From assembly GCA_029262695.1 (NCBI GenBank), contig JAJCYV010000004.1, forward strand, positions 128,807-192,806: a DNA stretch of 64,000 nt, given 5' to 3'. Shown here piece by piece: positions 46,971 through 55,186 of the stretch. Below the pieces are notes generated by a model. That model worked only from the letters and a program-made list of their open reading frames with translations. It was not told the DNA's origin and made no database searches. The translations under genes and the position numbers were made by a program. Each line of letters opens with the position of its first letter. Positions within the stretch are counted from its first letter, which is position 1. This stretch comes from Chloroflexota bacterium (GTDB lineage Bacteria > Chloroflexota > Dehalococcoidia > SM23-28-2 > RBG-16-64-32).

Positions 46971-47648
46971 ATGACCAGCCACCGTATCGTCAATCGAATT
47001 GGCCTGTTGGGCCTCATGCTCGCAACGCTGGCCGCTCTCTGGATTGTGGCGTCGCAGTCCACTGTCGCCCAGAGTCCGAACATCGATGGACAGGCCTGGC
47101 AGTTCGACGCGGGCTCCACTGGCAACGTTGCGGGGATCATATACTCTGGATTACCCGCCGCCGGCCTCGGGGCAGCCGACATTAGCGTCGCTTTCGACTC
47201 CACGGTGCTGGCTGTAACCGGGTGCGGCACCGGGGATCTGCAGGGCGCCTGCAATCCGAACGCGCCGGGCGGTCCTGCGCGTGCCGCCGGCTTCAGAGCG
47301 CCGGCCATAACGACTGAGCCCGTGACGATCGCCACGCTAACCGTCGACTGTGTCGGCGCCGCCGGCAGTAACAGCGCACTGACCATAACCGTCAATGAGT
47401 TAGTGGACGGCTCGGTTGGCGGCCAGGCGATCTCTGCAAGTGTCACGAATGGCACCGTCACCTGCGGGGAATCGGGCGCAAGTCCGCCCCCGGCACCGAC
47501 CGCGTCACCCGGCGGACTGCCGCCCACAGGTGGAGAGGGCGACTCTTCCGGAAGCTATCTACTGATCGTTATGGGCATCGTCGCCGTTGGCGCCATCGCA
47601 GTCTTCGGAGCGCTGGGCGGCTGGCGTGTGGTAAGGCGCAGCCGGTAG
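46971..47648 (+). CDS. Cell-surface cohesin-like domain protein with LPxTG-type anchor
   Basis: A 225-residue protein with a signal peptide (1-34). One beta-sandwich domain (about 36-166) shows the cohesin pattern: DISVAFDSTVLAVTGCGTGD, PVTIATLTVDC and ISASVTNGTVTC. A Pro-rich spacer is followed by LPPTGG (183-188), a hydrophobic helix and WRVVRRSR, the layout of a sortase sorting signal or a simple membrane anchor. Cohesins bind dockerins, and the gene directly before it encodes one. The ATG at 46971 is preferred over TTG 46959. No sortase gene is in the window. Confidence 0.75.
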   Translation: MTSHRIVNRIGLLGLMLATLAALWIVASQSTVAQSPNIDGQAWQFDAGSTGNVAGIIYSGLPAAGLGAADISVAFDSTVLAVTGCGTGDLQGACNPNAPGGPARAAGFRAPAITTEPVTIATLTVDCVGAAGSNSALTITVNELVDGSVGGQAISASVTNGTVTCGESGASPPPAPTASPGGLPPTGGEGDSSGSYLLIVMGIVAVGAIAVFGALGGWRVVRRSR

Positions 47649-47751
47649 TGAAGAATCATCGCAGGCACACAGACTTGATGCGGCGGACAAGTCGACGGTT
47701 GTTTCCGCTGAGAGAGAAGACTACTAGTGAGGAAGTGTAGGAAGTGAAATC

Positions 47752-47991
47752 ATGATTTCTACCACGACGACGTCCGTTATCTCGACGATCACTTCTACAG
47801 CAGGCATCACCGCCGGTCTCGGCGTCATCGCGGTGCTCGCGTTGATCAGCTTTCTGATCACGAAGGAGTTGGCCTCCGCAGGGGGCAGCCCGAAGCTGGA
47901 GAGGCTGTCGCGTTTCCTCAACGTCGCCATCGTGCCACTACTCGTCGTGTTCACTTCTATCGTTGTGTCTCGCGTCGTAGAGGCACTCTAG
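47752..47991 (+). CDS. Small two-helix membrane protein, 79 residues
   Basis: The start ATG 47752 follows AGGAAG. A Ser/Thr-rich N terminus (MISTTTTSVISTITSTAG) leads to a helix (GVIAVLALISFLITKELA), a short basic loop (GGSPKLERLSRFLN) and a second helix (VAIVPLLVVFTSIVVSRVV). I know no function. It sits directly before the DUF4012 gene; small membrane proteins of this kind recur next to polysaccharide genes in related genomes, as far as I recall. Confidence 0.6.
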   Translation: MISTTTTSVISTITSTAGITAGLGVIAVLALISFLITKELASAGGSPKLERLSRFLNVAIVPLLVVFTSIVVSRVVEAL

Positions 47992-48031
47992 AGACCTTCG
48001 TCATCCTCATAGGTCGGCCCGGCCGGAGCGG

Positions 48032-50080
48032 GTGCCTGCTTTGCGTGTGCCAAAGTTGCAGAGCTTCCGCCGAAGCCTAGCGGCTCGATTCAGTCGATCG
48101 AACGGCAGCGGGCGGACATCCAGAATCCTCACTCCGCGCAGGCTGATTGCTGCTGTCCTGGTTGTGGCGCTGATCTCCCTTCTTGGCATCGAGGGGTATC
48201 GCTTCGTCCGCACAGCCCAGGACCTGAGGGAAGGCAGGGACATTCTCCTCGAGGCCGCTGACCTTCTCGAAGAGCGGAGCCTGGATGTCACGGCGGGCGA
48301 GCTAGATCAGGCGAACGCCGACTTCGGCCGGGCAAGCGAAAGGATTGACCGCGCTTCTGGCGTCCTTCGGTCTGACCCAATTCTCTCCGTCGCAGCGCGT
48401 CTGCCCTGGCTCGGTGGCCAGGTCGACGCAGCCCGCGACCTGGCCGACATAGGATCACATTCCACCGCCATCGGTACGGAGTCTGTTGAGGCGTTCAGGG
48501 CATTTCAACGCGTCAGGGACGCAGAGGGTGGTGAGTTGTCCGAAAAGGTCGTGTCGGTCCTGGACGCCCTCGATCCTCACCTGACCGTGATCGAGCACCA
48601 CCTCGCCATCGTGCAGGAAGAACGAGCGCGCATCGGAGACAGAGACCTGCTGCCCGCTCTTGAGTCAGCTGTCTCCTCCCTGGATCAGCGGATGGAAGAC
48701 CTGGAGGGCCGGTTAGTCAACCAGAGGCGAGCCCAGGAGATGGCTCCCAGGGTGCTTGGCTACGAGGGCCCCCAGACGTACCTGATCCTCGCCCACGACA
48801 ACACAGAGATCCTCCCTACCGGCGGCTTCATTCTCGTCTATGGTTTCCTCACCTTTGATGAGGGCAGGCTCCAGAACCTCTCCTTCGATACTGTCGATAC
48901 CGTCGGCCACGTGGCGGATGGGGCGTGGCCGCCGACCGATGGGCGCCCGTACGTCGAGCCGCCAAGGGCGCTCAGGGAGCATCTGCTGCGCAACTGGCCC
49001 ATGGGTCTGGCCGAAGCGAGCTGGTGGCCGGACTTCCCCACCGCGGCGATGAATGCGATCGAGATCTATCGAGTCAACAGCGGCGACCAACGAACCATCG
49101 ATGGTGTCATCGGCATCAACTTCCTCACCCTGGAGAAGTTGCTGGACGTACTGGGCCCTGTGACCGTAGACCTCTACGGCGAGACCGTGACCAGCGAGAC
49201 CGTTACCAGCAGGACCCTTGTCATCACGCATCCTGAAGCGCTCAGGCCGTGGGAGACTGACCGCTACGACTTCACCGGCTACGTGGCCCAGGAGGTCATC
49301 GAGCGCACGCTCTCAGCCGATTCCTCTCAGTGGGCGTCCCTGCTCACTGCGCTGGATGCCCTGGGCGGCGAGAAGAACCTGCTCCTGTATCACAGCGATT
49401 CCGCTGTTCAGCGGGGAATCGTAGACTTCGGCTGGGATGGCGGCGTCGAAGAAACCGCCGGCGACTTCTTGATGGCGGTCGACTCCAACCTCAGGCGCAA
49501 CAAACTCAACCTGGTGGTGGAGACCAGCATTGACCTGGACGTCCGCCTGGACGCAGAGGGTAACGCCAGCAACGTCGCCACCATCACCTATCGCAACGAT
49601 CACACTTCCTGGGCCCAGACAGCGGACCCTCGCTTGCTGCCGCTGACGACGGGCGGCGGCTGGCCGGTGCCACTGTACGGCAGCTACGTGCGCCTTCTCG
49701 TGCCGCGTGAGAGCGAGCTACAAGCGCTGACCCTGGGCGGTCTTGCGGCCGAAGCAGAGGAAGTCTCCACGGAAGGAGCTCGGACTTCCTTCGGCTTCTA
49801 CGTCTCCCTGCCGCTGGACTCCACCGCAGAGGTCTCGTACGCCTACGCTGCACCCTCCGTGGTCGACGCCAGCCACGATTCTTACGAGTACCGCCTCCTC
49901 GTCCAGAAGCAGCCTGGCACCAGGGCTGTGCCCCTCACAGTGACCGTTGAAGCGCCGCCTGGCATGAAGATCCTCTCGGTGGAGCTGGACGGCGACGAAC
50001 TCAATCGCGAAGTCGGCGCGATCGTCACTGACCTGCAGCAAGACCGACAGATCGTGGTCACGTACGCGCCGCACCGCTGA
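48032..50080 (+). CDS. DUF4012 domain-containing membrane-anchored protein
   Basis: A 682-residue protein with one membrane helix (RRLIAAVLVVALISLLGIEGY, about 36-56), a helical region (60-230) and the DUF4012 core: YLILAHDNTEILPTGGFILVYG near 250, DGVIGINFLTLEKLLDVLGPVTVD, and LLLYHSDSAVQRGIVDFGWDGG. DUF4012 proteins commonly occur in exopolysaccharide clusters of Chloroflexi, Actinobacteria and Firmicutes; their activity is unknown, and the fold suggests a peptide- or glycan-handling outer domain. The start is GTG 48032. A terminator follows the gene, so it is not in the heptose operon. Confidence 0.85.
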   Translation: MPALRVPKLQSFRRSLAARFSRSNGSGRTSRILTPRRLIAAVLVVALISLLGIEGYRFVRTAQDLREGRDILLEAADLLEERSLDVTAGELDQANADFGRASERIDRASGVLRSDPILSVAARLPWLGGQVDAARDLADIGSHSTAIGTESVEAFRAFQRVRDAEGGELSEKVVSVLDALDPHLTVIEHHLAIVQEERARIGDRDLLPALESAVSSLDQRMEDLEGRLVNQRRAQEMAPRVLGYEGPQTYLILAHDNTEILPTGGFILVYGFLTFDEGRLQNLSFDTVDTVGHVADGAWPPTDGRPYVEPPRALREHLLRNWPMGLAEASWWPDFPTAAMNAIEIYRVNSGDQRTIDGVIGINFLTLEKLLDVLGPVTVDLYGETVTSETVTSRTLVITHPEALRPWETDRYDFTGYVAQEVIERTLSADSSQWASLLTALDALGGEKNLLLYHSDSAVQRGIVDFGWDGGVEETAGDFLMAVDSNLRRNKLNLVVETSIDLDVRLDAEGNASNVATITYRNDHTSWAQTADPRLLPLTTGGGWPVPLYGSYVRLLVPRESELQALTLGGLAAEAEEVSTEGARTSFGFYVSLPLDSTAEVSYAYAAPSVVDASHDSYEYRLLVQKQPGTRAVPLTVTVEAPPGMKILSVELDGDELNREVGAIVTDLQQDRQIVVTYAPHR

Positions 50081-50130
50081 GGGCTGAGGGGGCCTCCGAG
50101 CGCCATGAGTTCTCTCCTTGAGCGGCCGCG

Positions 50131-50160
50131 AGGCACCGGAATGTTGCCTGTTTTCTTTTC
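50131..50160 (+). terminator. Intrinsic terminator after the DUF4012 gene
   Basis: AGGCA (50131-50135) pairs with TGCCT (50145-50149) and is followed by GTTTTCTTTTC. The stem is short (5 bp) but the T-rich tail is clear. It separates the DUF4012 unit from the riboswitch-led operon. Confidence 0.55.
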
Positions 50161-50174
50161 CAGATGGAAATGTA

Positions 50175-50204
50175 TTGACGTACCAATCCGAGTGGTGGTA
50201 TAAG
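50175..50204 (+). promoter_or_regulatory. Promoter of the riboswitch-controlled glycan operon
   Basis: TTGACG (50175-50180) and TATAAG (50199-50204) are separated by 18 bases, a good match to a housekeeping promoter. Transcription would begin near 50211 and give a leader of about 300 bases that contains the c-di-GMP aptamer before the first gene at 50514. Confidence 0.65.
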
Positions 50205-50301
50205 GCGTTCTTGAGCGGTGCTGAGCGAGGCAGGGCACCATTAGCAATAACTGAGCATTGGGCTCGCTAGTTGCGTAACGGGCAGCGCCGAGCACCATAG
50301 C

Positions 50302-50388
50302 GGCCTAACCATAGGGCAAGCCGTCCAAAAGGGCGGGGCGCACAGCCAGGGACCTAACGCCGTAGCAAGCTAGGGTAGCCGGGTTGCC
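50302..50388 (+). promoter_or_regulatory. Cyclic di-GMP-I (GEMM-I) riboswitch aptamer
   Basis: The conserved aptamer blocks occur in order. P1 strands GGC-CT-AACC and GGTTGCC close the element. GGGCAAGCC (consensus GGGCAAACC) comes next, then a hairpin CCGTCC-AAAA-GGGCGG, GGGCGCACAGCC (consensus GACGCAAAGCC), an AGGGACCTAAC block (consensus CCTAA in the receptor helix) and TAGGGTAGCCGGGTTGCC, which matches the typical 3' end GGTAGCCGGGTTGCC. Key deviations are an AAAA instead of a GNRA loop and C for A in the CACA segment. The leader between aptamer and first gene is 125 bases without an obvious terminator, so the output switch (on or off) cannot be stated. Confidence 0.85.
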
Positions 50389-50513
50389 AGAGGAGCGTGA
50401 GTCTTGGGTCGATTCAGGGTTGCTCAAAGCAGGGGCCGCTTGGTTCCGGCCACTATCACCGCCTCAAGCCATGATCTCCGGCTCCGCTGGTTTGCTTCCA
50501 TTACTTCGAGCCC

Positions 50514-51218
50514 ATGCAGATCGTGATCCTCGCCGGAGGGCTCGGCGAGAGGATTACGCCGCTGATAGGCCGCAGGCCAAAGTCGCTCGCCCCGGTCAAC
50601 GGCCGCGCCTTTCTCGACTTTCAACTGGATCTTCTTCAACGGAGCGGATTCACGGAAGTCGTCCTCTGCCTTGGGCATCTGGGAGAACAGATCAGGGAGC
50701 ATCTGGCATCCCGTCGCGACGCCGGCCTCAAGATTCAGCTCAGTGACGACGGCGAGCAACTGCTCGGCACCGCCGGCGCGATCCGCAACGCCAATCATCT
50801 GTTGGCAGACGAGTTCTTCCTGACCTACGGCGACTCGTACCTTCCGATCGACTATCGCGCCGTTATTGATGCCTTTCACAGAAGCAGAAAGCTGGCCCTC
50901 ATGGTCGTCTCCCGCAACCGCAACCAGATCGATCAGAGCAACGTCGTTGTTGAGGGTTCGGTCGTGAGGGTGTACGACAAGGAGCGGCGTCACCCTGGGA
51001 TGGAGTACATCAACCACGGCGTCTCAGTCCTGCACAAAGAGGCCCTTCGCCTCGTTCCCAGAGCCACACCCTTTAGCCAGGAAGACTTCTACCAGCGGCT
51101 CATCAGCGAATGGCAGCTGGCGGCCTACGAGACGCCGTTGCGCTTCTACGAGATCGGTTCGCCAGTCGGCTTGGAAGAGTTCCGCCAGCTGACGGCGGCG
51201 GGGGCTATCGGCGCATGA
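50514..51218 (+). CDS. hddC: D-glycero-alpha-D-manno-heptose 1-phosphate guanylyltransferase
   Basis: A 234-residue nucleotidyltransferase with the GTP-binding start LAGGLGERITPLIGRRPKSLAPVNGRAF, GTAGAIRNA, a metal-binding Asp in FFLTYGDSYLP, and INHGVSVLHKEAL. This combination and the short length fit HddC, which turns heptose-1-phosphate into GDP-heptose, rather than the longer mannose-1-phosphate guanylyltransferases. The next three genes supply the other heptose enzymes, which supports the call. It is the first gene after the c-di-GMP riboswitch; its stop overlaps the next start. Confidence 0.9.
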   Translation: MQIVILAGGLGERITPLIGRRPKSLAPVNGRAFLDFQLDLLQRSGFTEVVLCLGHLGEQIREHLASRRDAGLKIQLSDDGEQLLGTAGAIRNANHLLADEFFLTYGDSYLPIDYRAVIDAFHRSRKLALMVVSRNRNQIDQSNVVVEGSVVRVYDKERRHPGMEYINHGVSVLHKEALRLVPRATPFSQEDFYQRLISEWQLAAYETPLRFYEIGSPVGLEEFRQLTAAGAIGA

Positions 51219-52201
51219 TCGTCACGCGAACACCGACACGGATCTCGCTCGGGGGCGGCGGCACCGACATTCGCTCCTACGCCTCCAGGTTTGGCGGCTC
51301 TCTCATCAGCGCGGCCATCGATAAGTACGTCTACATCACTATCAACAAGCGCTTTGAGGACGGCATCCGCGTAAGCTACTCCGAAACGGAGATCGTCGAT
51401 GGCGTGGATGACGTCCGTCATCCGATCGTCAGGGAAGCGCTCCGCCTCATGGAGATGGGGCCCGGACTTGAAATCATCTCCATCGCGGATGTGCCGGCCA
51501 ACACGGGCCTGGGCACGTCAGGCAGCTTCACCGTCGGACTCCTCAACGCCCTCCACGCATTTCGGCGGGACATCGTGTCGGCCAGGGTCCTGGCGGAAGA
51601 GGCCTCCACCGTGCTGATGGACGTCCTCGAAGAGCCCATCGGAACGCACGACCAGTACCTCGCCGCTTTCGGCGGCGTTACCTGCCTGGAGATCGGCCAG
51701 GATGGCTCTGTTGAGGTCAGCCCAGGAGCAGTCAACGACGGTACTCTGGACGAGCTCCAGAGCTCCGTTCTCCTCTTCTACACGGGCATCAGGCGCATGG
51801 CCTCCGACGTTCTGGCCGACGAGAGCAAATCCGTGGCCAAGGGGAACGGAGACGTCTCAGAGGCTCTCCATAAGGTCAAGGAGATCGGCCTGGAGATACG
51901 CGACGCACTGGGGAACGGCGATCTCCACAGCTTCGGCAATCTCCTGGACGAGCACTGGCAGTTCAAGAAACTGCTCTCACCGAAAGTCAGTTGCGGTCAG
52001 GTCGACCGTTGGTACGAGCTAGCAAAAGTAAACGGCGCCCTCGGTGGCAAGCTCATCGGCGCCGGAGGAGGAGGTTTCTTCATGTTCTGCTGCGACAACG
52101 GCGACAAGCCCAGGCTGCGCCAGGCGATGGCCGATGAAGGCCTGCGCGAGATGCGCTTCGGCATCGAGCAAGAAGGCTCCAAAGTTCTGGTGAACATCTG
52201 A
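51215..52201 (+). CDS. hddA: D-glycero-alpha-D-manno-heptose 7-phosphate kinase (GHMP kinase)
   Basis: This 328-residue GHMP kinase starts at ATG 51215, overlapping hddC by four bases (ATGA). RTPTRISLGGGGTDIRSY is the HddA-type N terminus, PANTGLGTSGSFTVGLLNAL is the GHMP ATP loop (here GLGTSGS) and KLIGAGGGGFFMFCC is the third motif. The enzyme phosphorylates heptose-7-phosphate at C1 with alpha stereochemistry, which commits the sugar to the GDP route instead of the ADP route of LPS core heptose. Confidence 0.93.
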   Translation: MIVTRTPTRISLGGGGTDIRSYASRFGGSLISAAIDKYVYITINKRFEDGIRVSYSETEIVDGVDDVRHPIVREALRLMEMGPGLEIISIADVPANTGLGTSGSFTVGLLNALHAFRRDIVSARVLAEEASTVLMDVLEEPIGTHDQYLAAFGGVTCLEIGQDGSVEVSPGAVNDGTLDELQSSVLLFYTGIRRMASDVLADESKSVAKGNGDVSEALHKVKEIGLEIRDALGNGDLHSFGNLLDEHWQFKKLLSPKVSCGQVDRWYELAKVNGALGGKLIGAGGGGFFMFCCDNGDKPRLRQAMADEGLREMRFGIEQEGSKVLVNI

Positions 52202-52848
52202 TGGTGAGCGCCAGGAGCCCGGAACGGATAACCAGCGCCAACATCATCGATGCCTATATCCAGAAGACGAGCGAAATCGCGCGGCGTTTGCCCCACGATG
52301 AGATCGAGCGCGTTGTTGACATCCTCCATGAAGCCTGGAAGGGCCGCCGCACGATATTCACCATGGGTAACGGCGGCTCCGCATCCACGGCTACGCACCT
52401 GGCCTGCGACCTGGCCAAGTGCACCATCGCCCCCGGTCGCCACCGCCTCAAGGTCATGGCCCTGGTGGACAACATCCCTCTCGTGAGCGCCTGGACAAAC
52501 GACTCCGGCTTCGGAAGCATTTACGCCGAACAGCTCGACCCCTGGCTGGAGGAAGGCGACGTCCTGATCGGCCTCTCCGTCCACGGCGGCTCGGGCGCCG
52601 GAGACGCCGGCCCGTGGTCACAGAACCTCTTGCAGGCTGTGAAGTTGGCCCGCGAGCGAGGCGCCAGGGTCATCGGGTTCAGCGGCTTCGGAGGCGGCGG
52701 TCTGAAAGAGTTGAGCGAAGAGTGCCTCGTGATCCCGGTCGAGGATGAGCCCATGGGAACTCCTCTGGTGGAGTCATACCATGTGCTGCTTCACCACCTG
52801 GTCTGTACTGCACTCAAGCTACGCATCGCGGAGAACGGGGATGTGTAG
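52201..52848 (+). CDS. gmhA: Sedoheptulose-7-phosphate isomerase (phosphoheptose isomerase)
   Basis: A 215-residue SIS-domain protein, slightly longer than usual (about 190). TMGNGGSASTATHLACDL is the GmhA substrate loop, and GLSVHGGSGAGDAGPWSQN has the serine-rich sugar-phosphate site in a changed form (usual STSGNS is LSVHGGS), which deserves note. MGTPLVESYHVLLHHLVC near the end carries the catalytic E...H region. It makes D-glycero-D-manno-heptose 7-phosphate, the substrate of the kinase encoded just before it. Start and stop overlap neighbours. Confidence 0.88.
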   Translation: MVSARSPERITSANIIDAYIQKTSEIARRLPHDEIERVVDILHEAWKGRRTIFTMGNGGSASTATHLACDLAKCTIAPGRHRLKVMALVDNIPLVSAWTNDSGFGSIYAEQLDPWLEEGDVLIGLSVHGGSGAGDAGPWSQNLLQAVKLARERGARVIGFSGFGGGGLKELSEECLVIPVEDEPMGTPLVESYHVLLHHLVCTALKLRIAENGDV

Positions 52849-53431
52849 GGCGGTCTTCCTGGACCGGGACGGCGTCATCAACGCCGCCATCTACAACTCT
52901 GTCGAGGACAAGCTGGACTCACCCTACAGCCTCGACGAGTTCCGGGTGCTTCCGGGTGTGGCCATGGGCGTTCGCATGATCAACGACCTCGGATTTCAAG
53001 TCTTGGTCGCGTCCAATCAACCTGGTTTGGCCAAGGGCAAGTGCAGCGCCGAATTCCTTGAGGAGTTGCGTGATCGCCTTGCCGCGTCTCTCGCTGAGGA
53101 GCGAGCGCGCCTGGACGGGATCTACTACTGCCTCCACCACCCGGAAGCCGTCGTCCCCAGCCTCCGTGGCGTCTGCGAGTGCCGAAAGCCCAGGCCGGGG
53201 CTTCTACTCAAAGCCGCGAGCGAACGTGACATCGATCTTGCGAACTCCTTCATGATCGGCGACCAGCCCACTGACATCGAAGCCGGCGCGGCGGCGGGCT
53301 GCCGCACGGTGCTGCTGAACGGCCACGCAACGACCAGCAGGCCCGAGACGCTCATCGCAAGCCCTGACCACGTCGCAGTCGACCTTCTCGCGGCTGCGGG
53401 AATCATCCAGAGCCTGGAAGGAGAGAACTAA
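52841..53431 (+). CDS. gmhB: D,D-heptose 1,7-bisphosphate 7-phosphatase (HAD family)
   Basis: A 196-residue HAD-IIIA phosphatase. FLDRDGVIN gives the nucleophile Asp8 and acid Asp10, ASNQPGLAKG motif II, CECRKPRPGLLLKAA motif III Lys with part of the zinc-binding Cys/His loop (YYCLHHPEA...CECRKP), and IGDQPTDIEAGAAAGC motif IV. This pattern is specific to GmhB/histidinol-phosphatase-like enzymes. It removes the 7-phosphate before HddC acts. ATG 52841 overlaps gmhA by eight bases. Confidence 0.93.
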   Translation: MCRAVFLDRDGVINAAIYNSVEDKLDSPYSLDEFRVLPGVAMGVRMINDLGFQVLVASNQPGLAKGKCSAEFLEELRDRLAASLAEERARLDGIYYCLHHPEAVVPSLRGVCECRKPRPGLLLKAASERDIDLANSFMIGDQPTDIEAGAAAGCRTVLLNGHATTSRPETLIASPDHVAVDLLAAAGIIQSLEGEN

Positions 53432-54132
53432 TGGAGATCTTCATCGACTCTGCCAACGTTGACGAAATTCGTCGCTGGCTTGGATACGGAGTGGTGGACG
53501 GCGTCACCACGAACCCCAGCATTCTGCTCAAGGATGGCGGTTACGATATCGAGGCTCGCGCCAGGGAGATTGCGGGAATCGTGAGTCCCGGCCCTGTCAG
53601 CGTGGAGGTCTACTCCAACGACCATCAGGAGATGCTGGAGCAGGCCAGGACCTTCGCTCGCTGGGCCCCCAACATCGTCGTCAAGATACCCGTCATTGAC
53701 GAATACGGCGAACCGTCACTGGCCGTCGTCAAAGAGCTGGAGGCGGATGGCATCAAGGTCAACATGACAGCCTGCATGTCCTTCGGGCAGGTCGTGCTGG
53801 GCGCAAAGGCCGGGGCCACCTACATCAGCATCTTCGCCGGCCGCGTCGCAGACGAGGGCCACGATGCGTCAAAGCTAATCCGGCAGTCTGTCGATTGGCT
53901 CACCGAATGGAATTACGCAAGCAAGATCATCGTTGGCAGCGTGCGCGAGGTCATCAACCTTCAAGATGCCGTCCTGGCGGGGACTCATGTCATCACAATA
54001 CCGCCCCAGTTCATGACGAAGTGGCTGGATCACCAGTTCACAAGGGCCACCGTGGGCCAGTTCAACGAGGACGCCCGGAAGGCGCTGGCGATTGCGGAAC
54101 CGGAGCAGCCACGCACAGAAGTGCGAGCGTAG
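53431..54132 (+). CDS. Transaldolase (small TalC/Fsa type)
   Basis: This 233-residue TIM-barrel protein has [25 protein letters not shown], the Schiff-base Lys85 in [36 protein letters not shown] and [22 protein letters not shown]. It belongs to the small transaldolase/fructose-6-phosphate aldolase family. Embedded in a heptose operon (its ATG shares a base with the gmhB stop), it most likely supplies sedoheptulose-7-phosphate from pentose/hexose phosphates. A fructose-6-phosphate aldolase activity cannot be excluded from sequence. Confidence 0.88.
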   Translation: MEIFIDSANVDEIRRWLGYGVVDGVTTNPSILLKDGGYDIEARAREIAGIVSPGPVSVEVYSNDHQEMLEQARTFARWAPNIVVKIPVIDEYGEPSLAVVKELEADGIKVNMTACMSFGQVVLGAKAGATYISIFAGRVADEGHDASKLIRQSVDWLTEWNYASKIIVGSVREVINLQDAVLAGTHVITIPPQFMTKWLDHQFTRATVGQFNEDARKALAIAEPEQPRTEVRA

Positions 54133-54133
54133 C

Positions 54134-55186
54134 ATGTCTAAGAAGGCCCTCATAACCGGAATCACTGGACAAGATGGCTCCTACTTGGCGGAGTCGCTTC
54201 ATGCCAAGGGGTACGAAGTCCACGGCATTATCCGAAAGGCGAGCACATTCAATACTCAGCGGATCGAGGACCTGTTCGTCGATCCTCACGAGGCAGGCGC
54301 CCGGCTCTTCCTGCACTATGGGGACCTGGCCGATAGCACCCAGTTGATCCACCTGATCTATGAGGTACAACCGGACGAGGTGTACCACCTGGGAGCCCAG
54401 AGCCACGTTCGGGTCAGCTTCGACATTCCGGAGTACACAGGCGACATAACAGGCCTGGGGGCAATCAGGATATTGGAGGCCTTGAGGAGGAGTGGTGTCA
54501 AGGCGAGGTTCTACCAGGCCTCCAGCAGCGAGCTGTTTGGCAGCGCGCCGCCGCCCCAGAGTGAGTTGACTCCCTTCCGGCCGCGCAGCCCCTACGCCGC
54601 CGCCAAGCTCTACGCGTACTGGACCGCAGTCAACTACCGAGAGGGATACGGTATGTTCGCCTGCAACGGCATCCTATTTAACCACGAGTCTCCCCGCAGG
54701 GGGGAGACGTTCGTCACGCGCAAGATTACGCGCGGCATCGCGGAGATCATGGCCGGGCGGGCGAGTGATATCTATCTCGGCAACCTGGAGGCCCGGCGGG
54801 ACTGGGGATTCGCCCCAGAGTACGTGGAGGCCATGTGGCTGATGCTGCAGCAGGAGGAGCCAGACGAGTACGTCATTGGCACTGGGGAGTCGCATTCAGT
54901 AAGGGAATTCCTCGAGGAGGCCTTCGAGTACGCGGGTCTGGACTGGCAGGAGCATGTACGCGTCGATCCCCACTACTTCCGGCCCACTGAGGTGGAGGTG
55001 TTACAGGCGGACGCCAGCAAGGCTCGGCGGCGGCTGGGCTGGGAGCCCAGGGTCAGCTTCCGGGAGCTAGTGAAGATCATGATGGACGCGGATCTGGAGG
55101 CGGCCGGCATCACCCCGCCAGGCGACGAAAAGCGATTGGCACGGCGTGCCGAATCGGCGGTCCCCTCTGCGGTAGGTGGCAAATGA
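54134..55186 (+). CDS. gmd: GDP-mannose 4,6-dehydratase family (possibly acting on GDP-heptose)
   Basis: A 350-residue extended SDR starting at ATG 54134. [12 protein letters not shown] is the NADP loop of Gmd, [15 protein letters not shown] the adenosine-phosphate contact, QASSSELFG and [12 protein letters not shown] the Ser and Tyr-x-x-x-Lys catalytic residues, and [19 protein letters not shown] a strictly Gmd-type block. It removes water to give a 4-keto-6-deoxy sugar. Because it follows a complete GDP-heptose set and no manB/manC is in view, GDP-heptose is the likelier substrate, as for DmhA-type homologues; GDP-mannose remains possible. Confidence 0.92.
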   Translation: MSKKALITGITGQDGSYLAESLHAKGYEVHGIIRKASTFNTQRIEDLFVDPHEAGARLFLHYGDLADSTQLIHLIYEVQPDEVYHLGAQSHVRVSFDIPEYTGDITGLGAIRILEALRRSGVKARFYQASSSELFGSAPPPQSELTPFRPRSPYAAAKLYAYWTAVNYREGYGMFACNGILFNHESPRRGETFVTRKITRGIAEIMAGRASDIYLGNLEARRDWGFAPEYVEAMWLMLQQEEPDEYVIGTGESHSVREFLEEAFEYAGLDWQEHVRVDPHYFRPTEVEVLQADASKARRRLGWEPRVSFRELVKIMMDADLEAAGITPPGDEKRLARRAESAVPSAVGGK

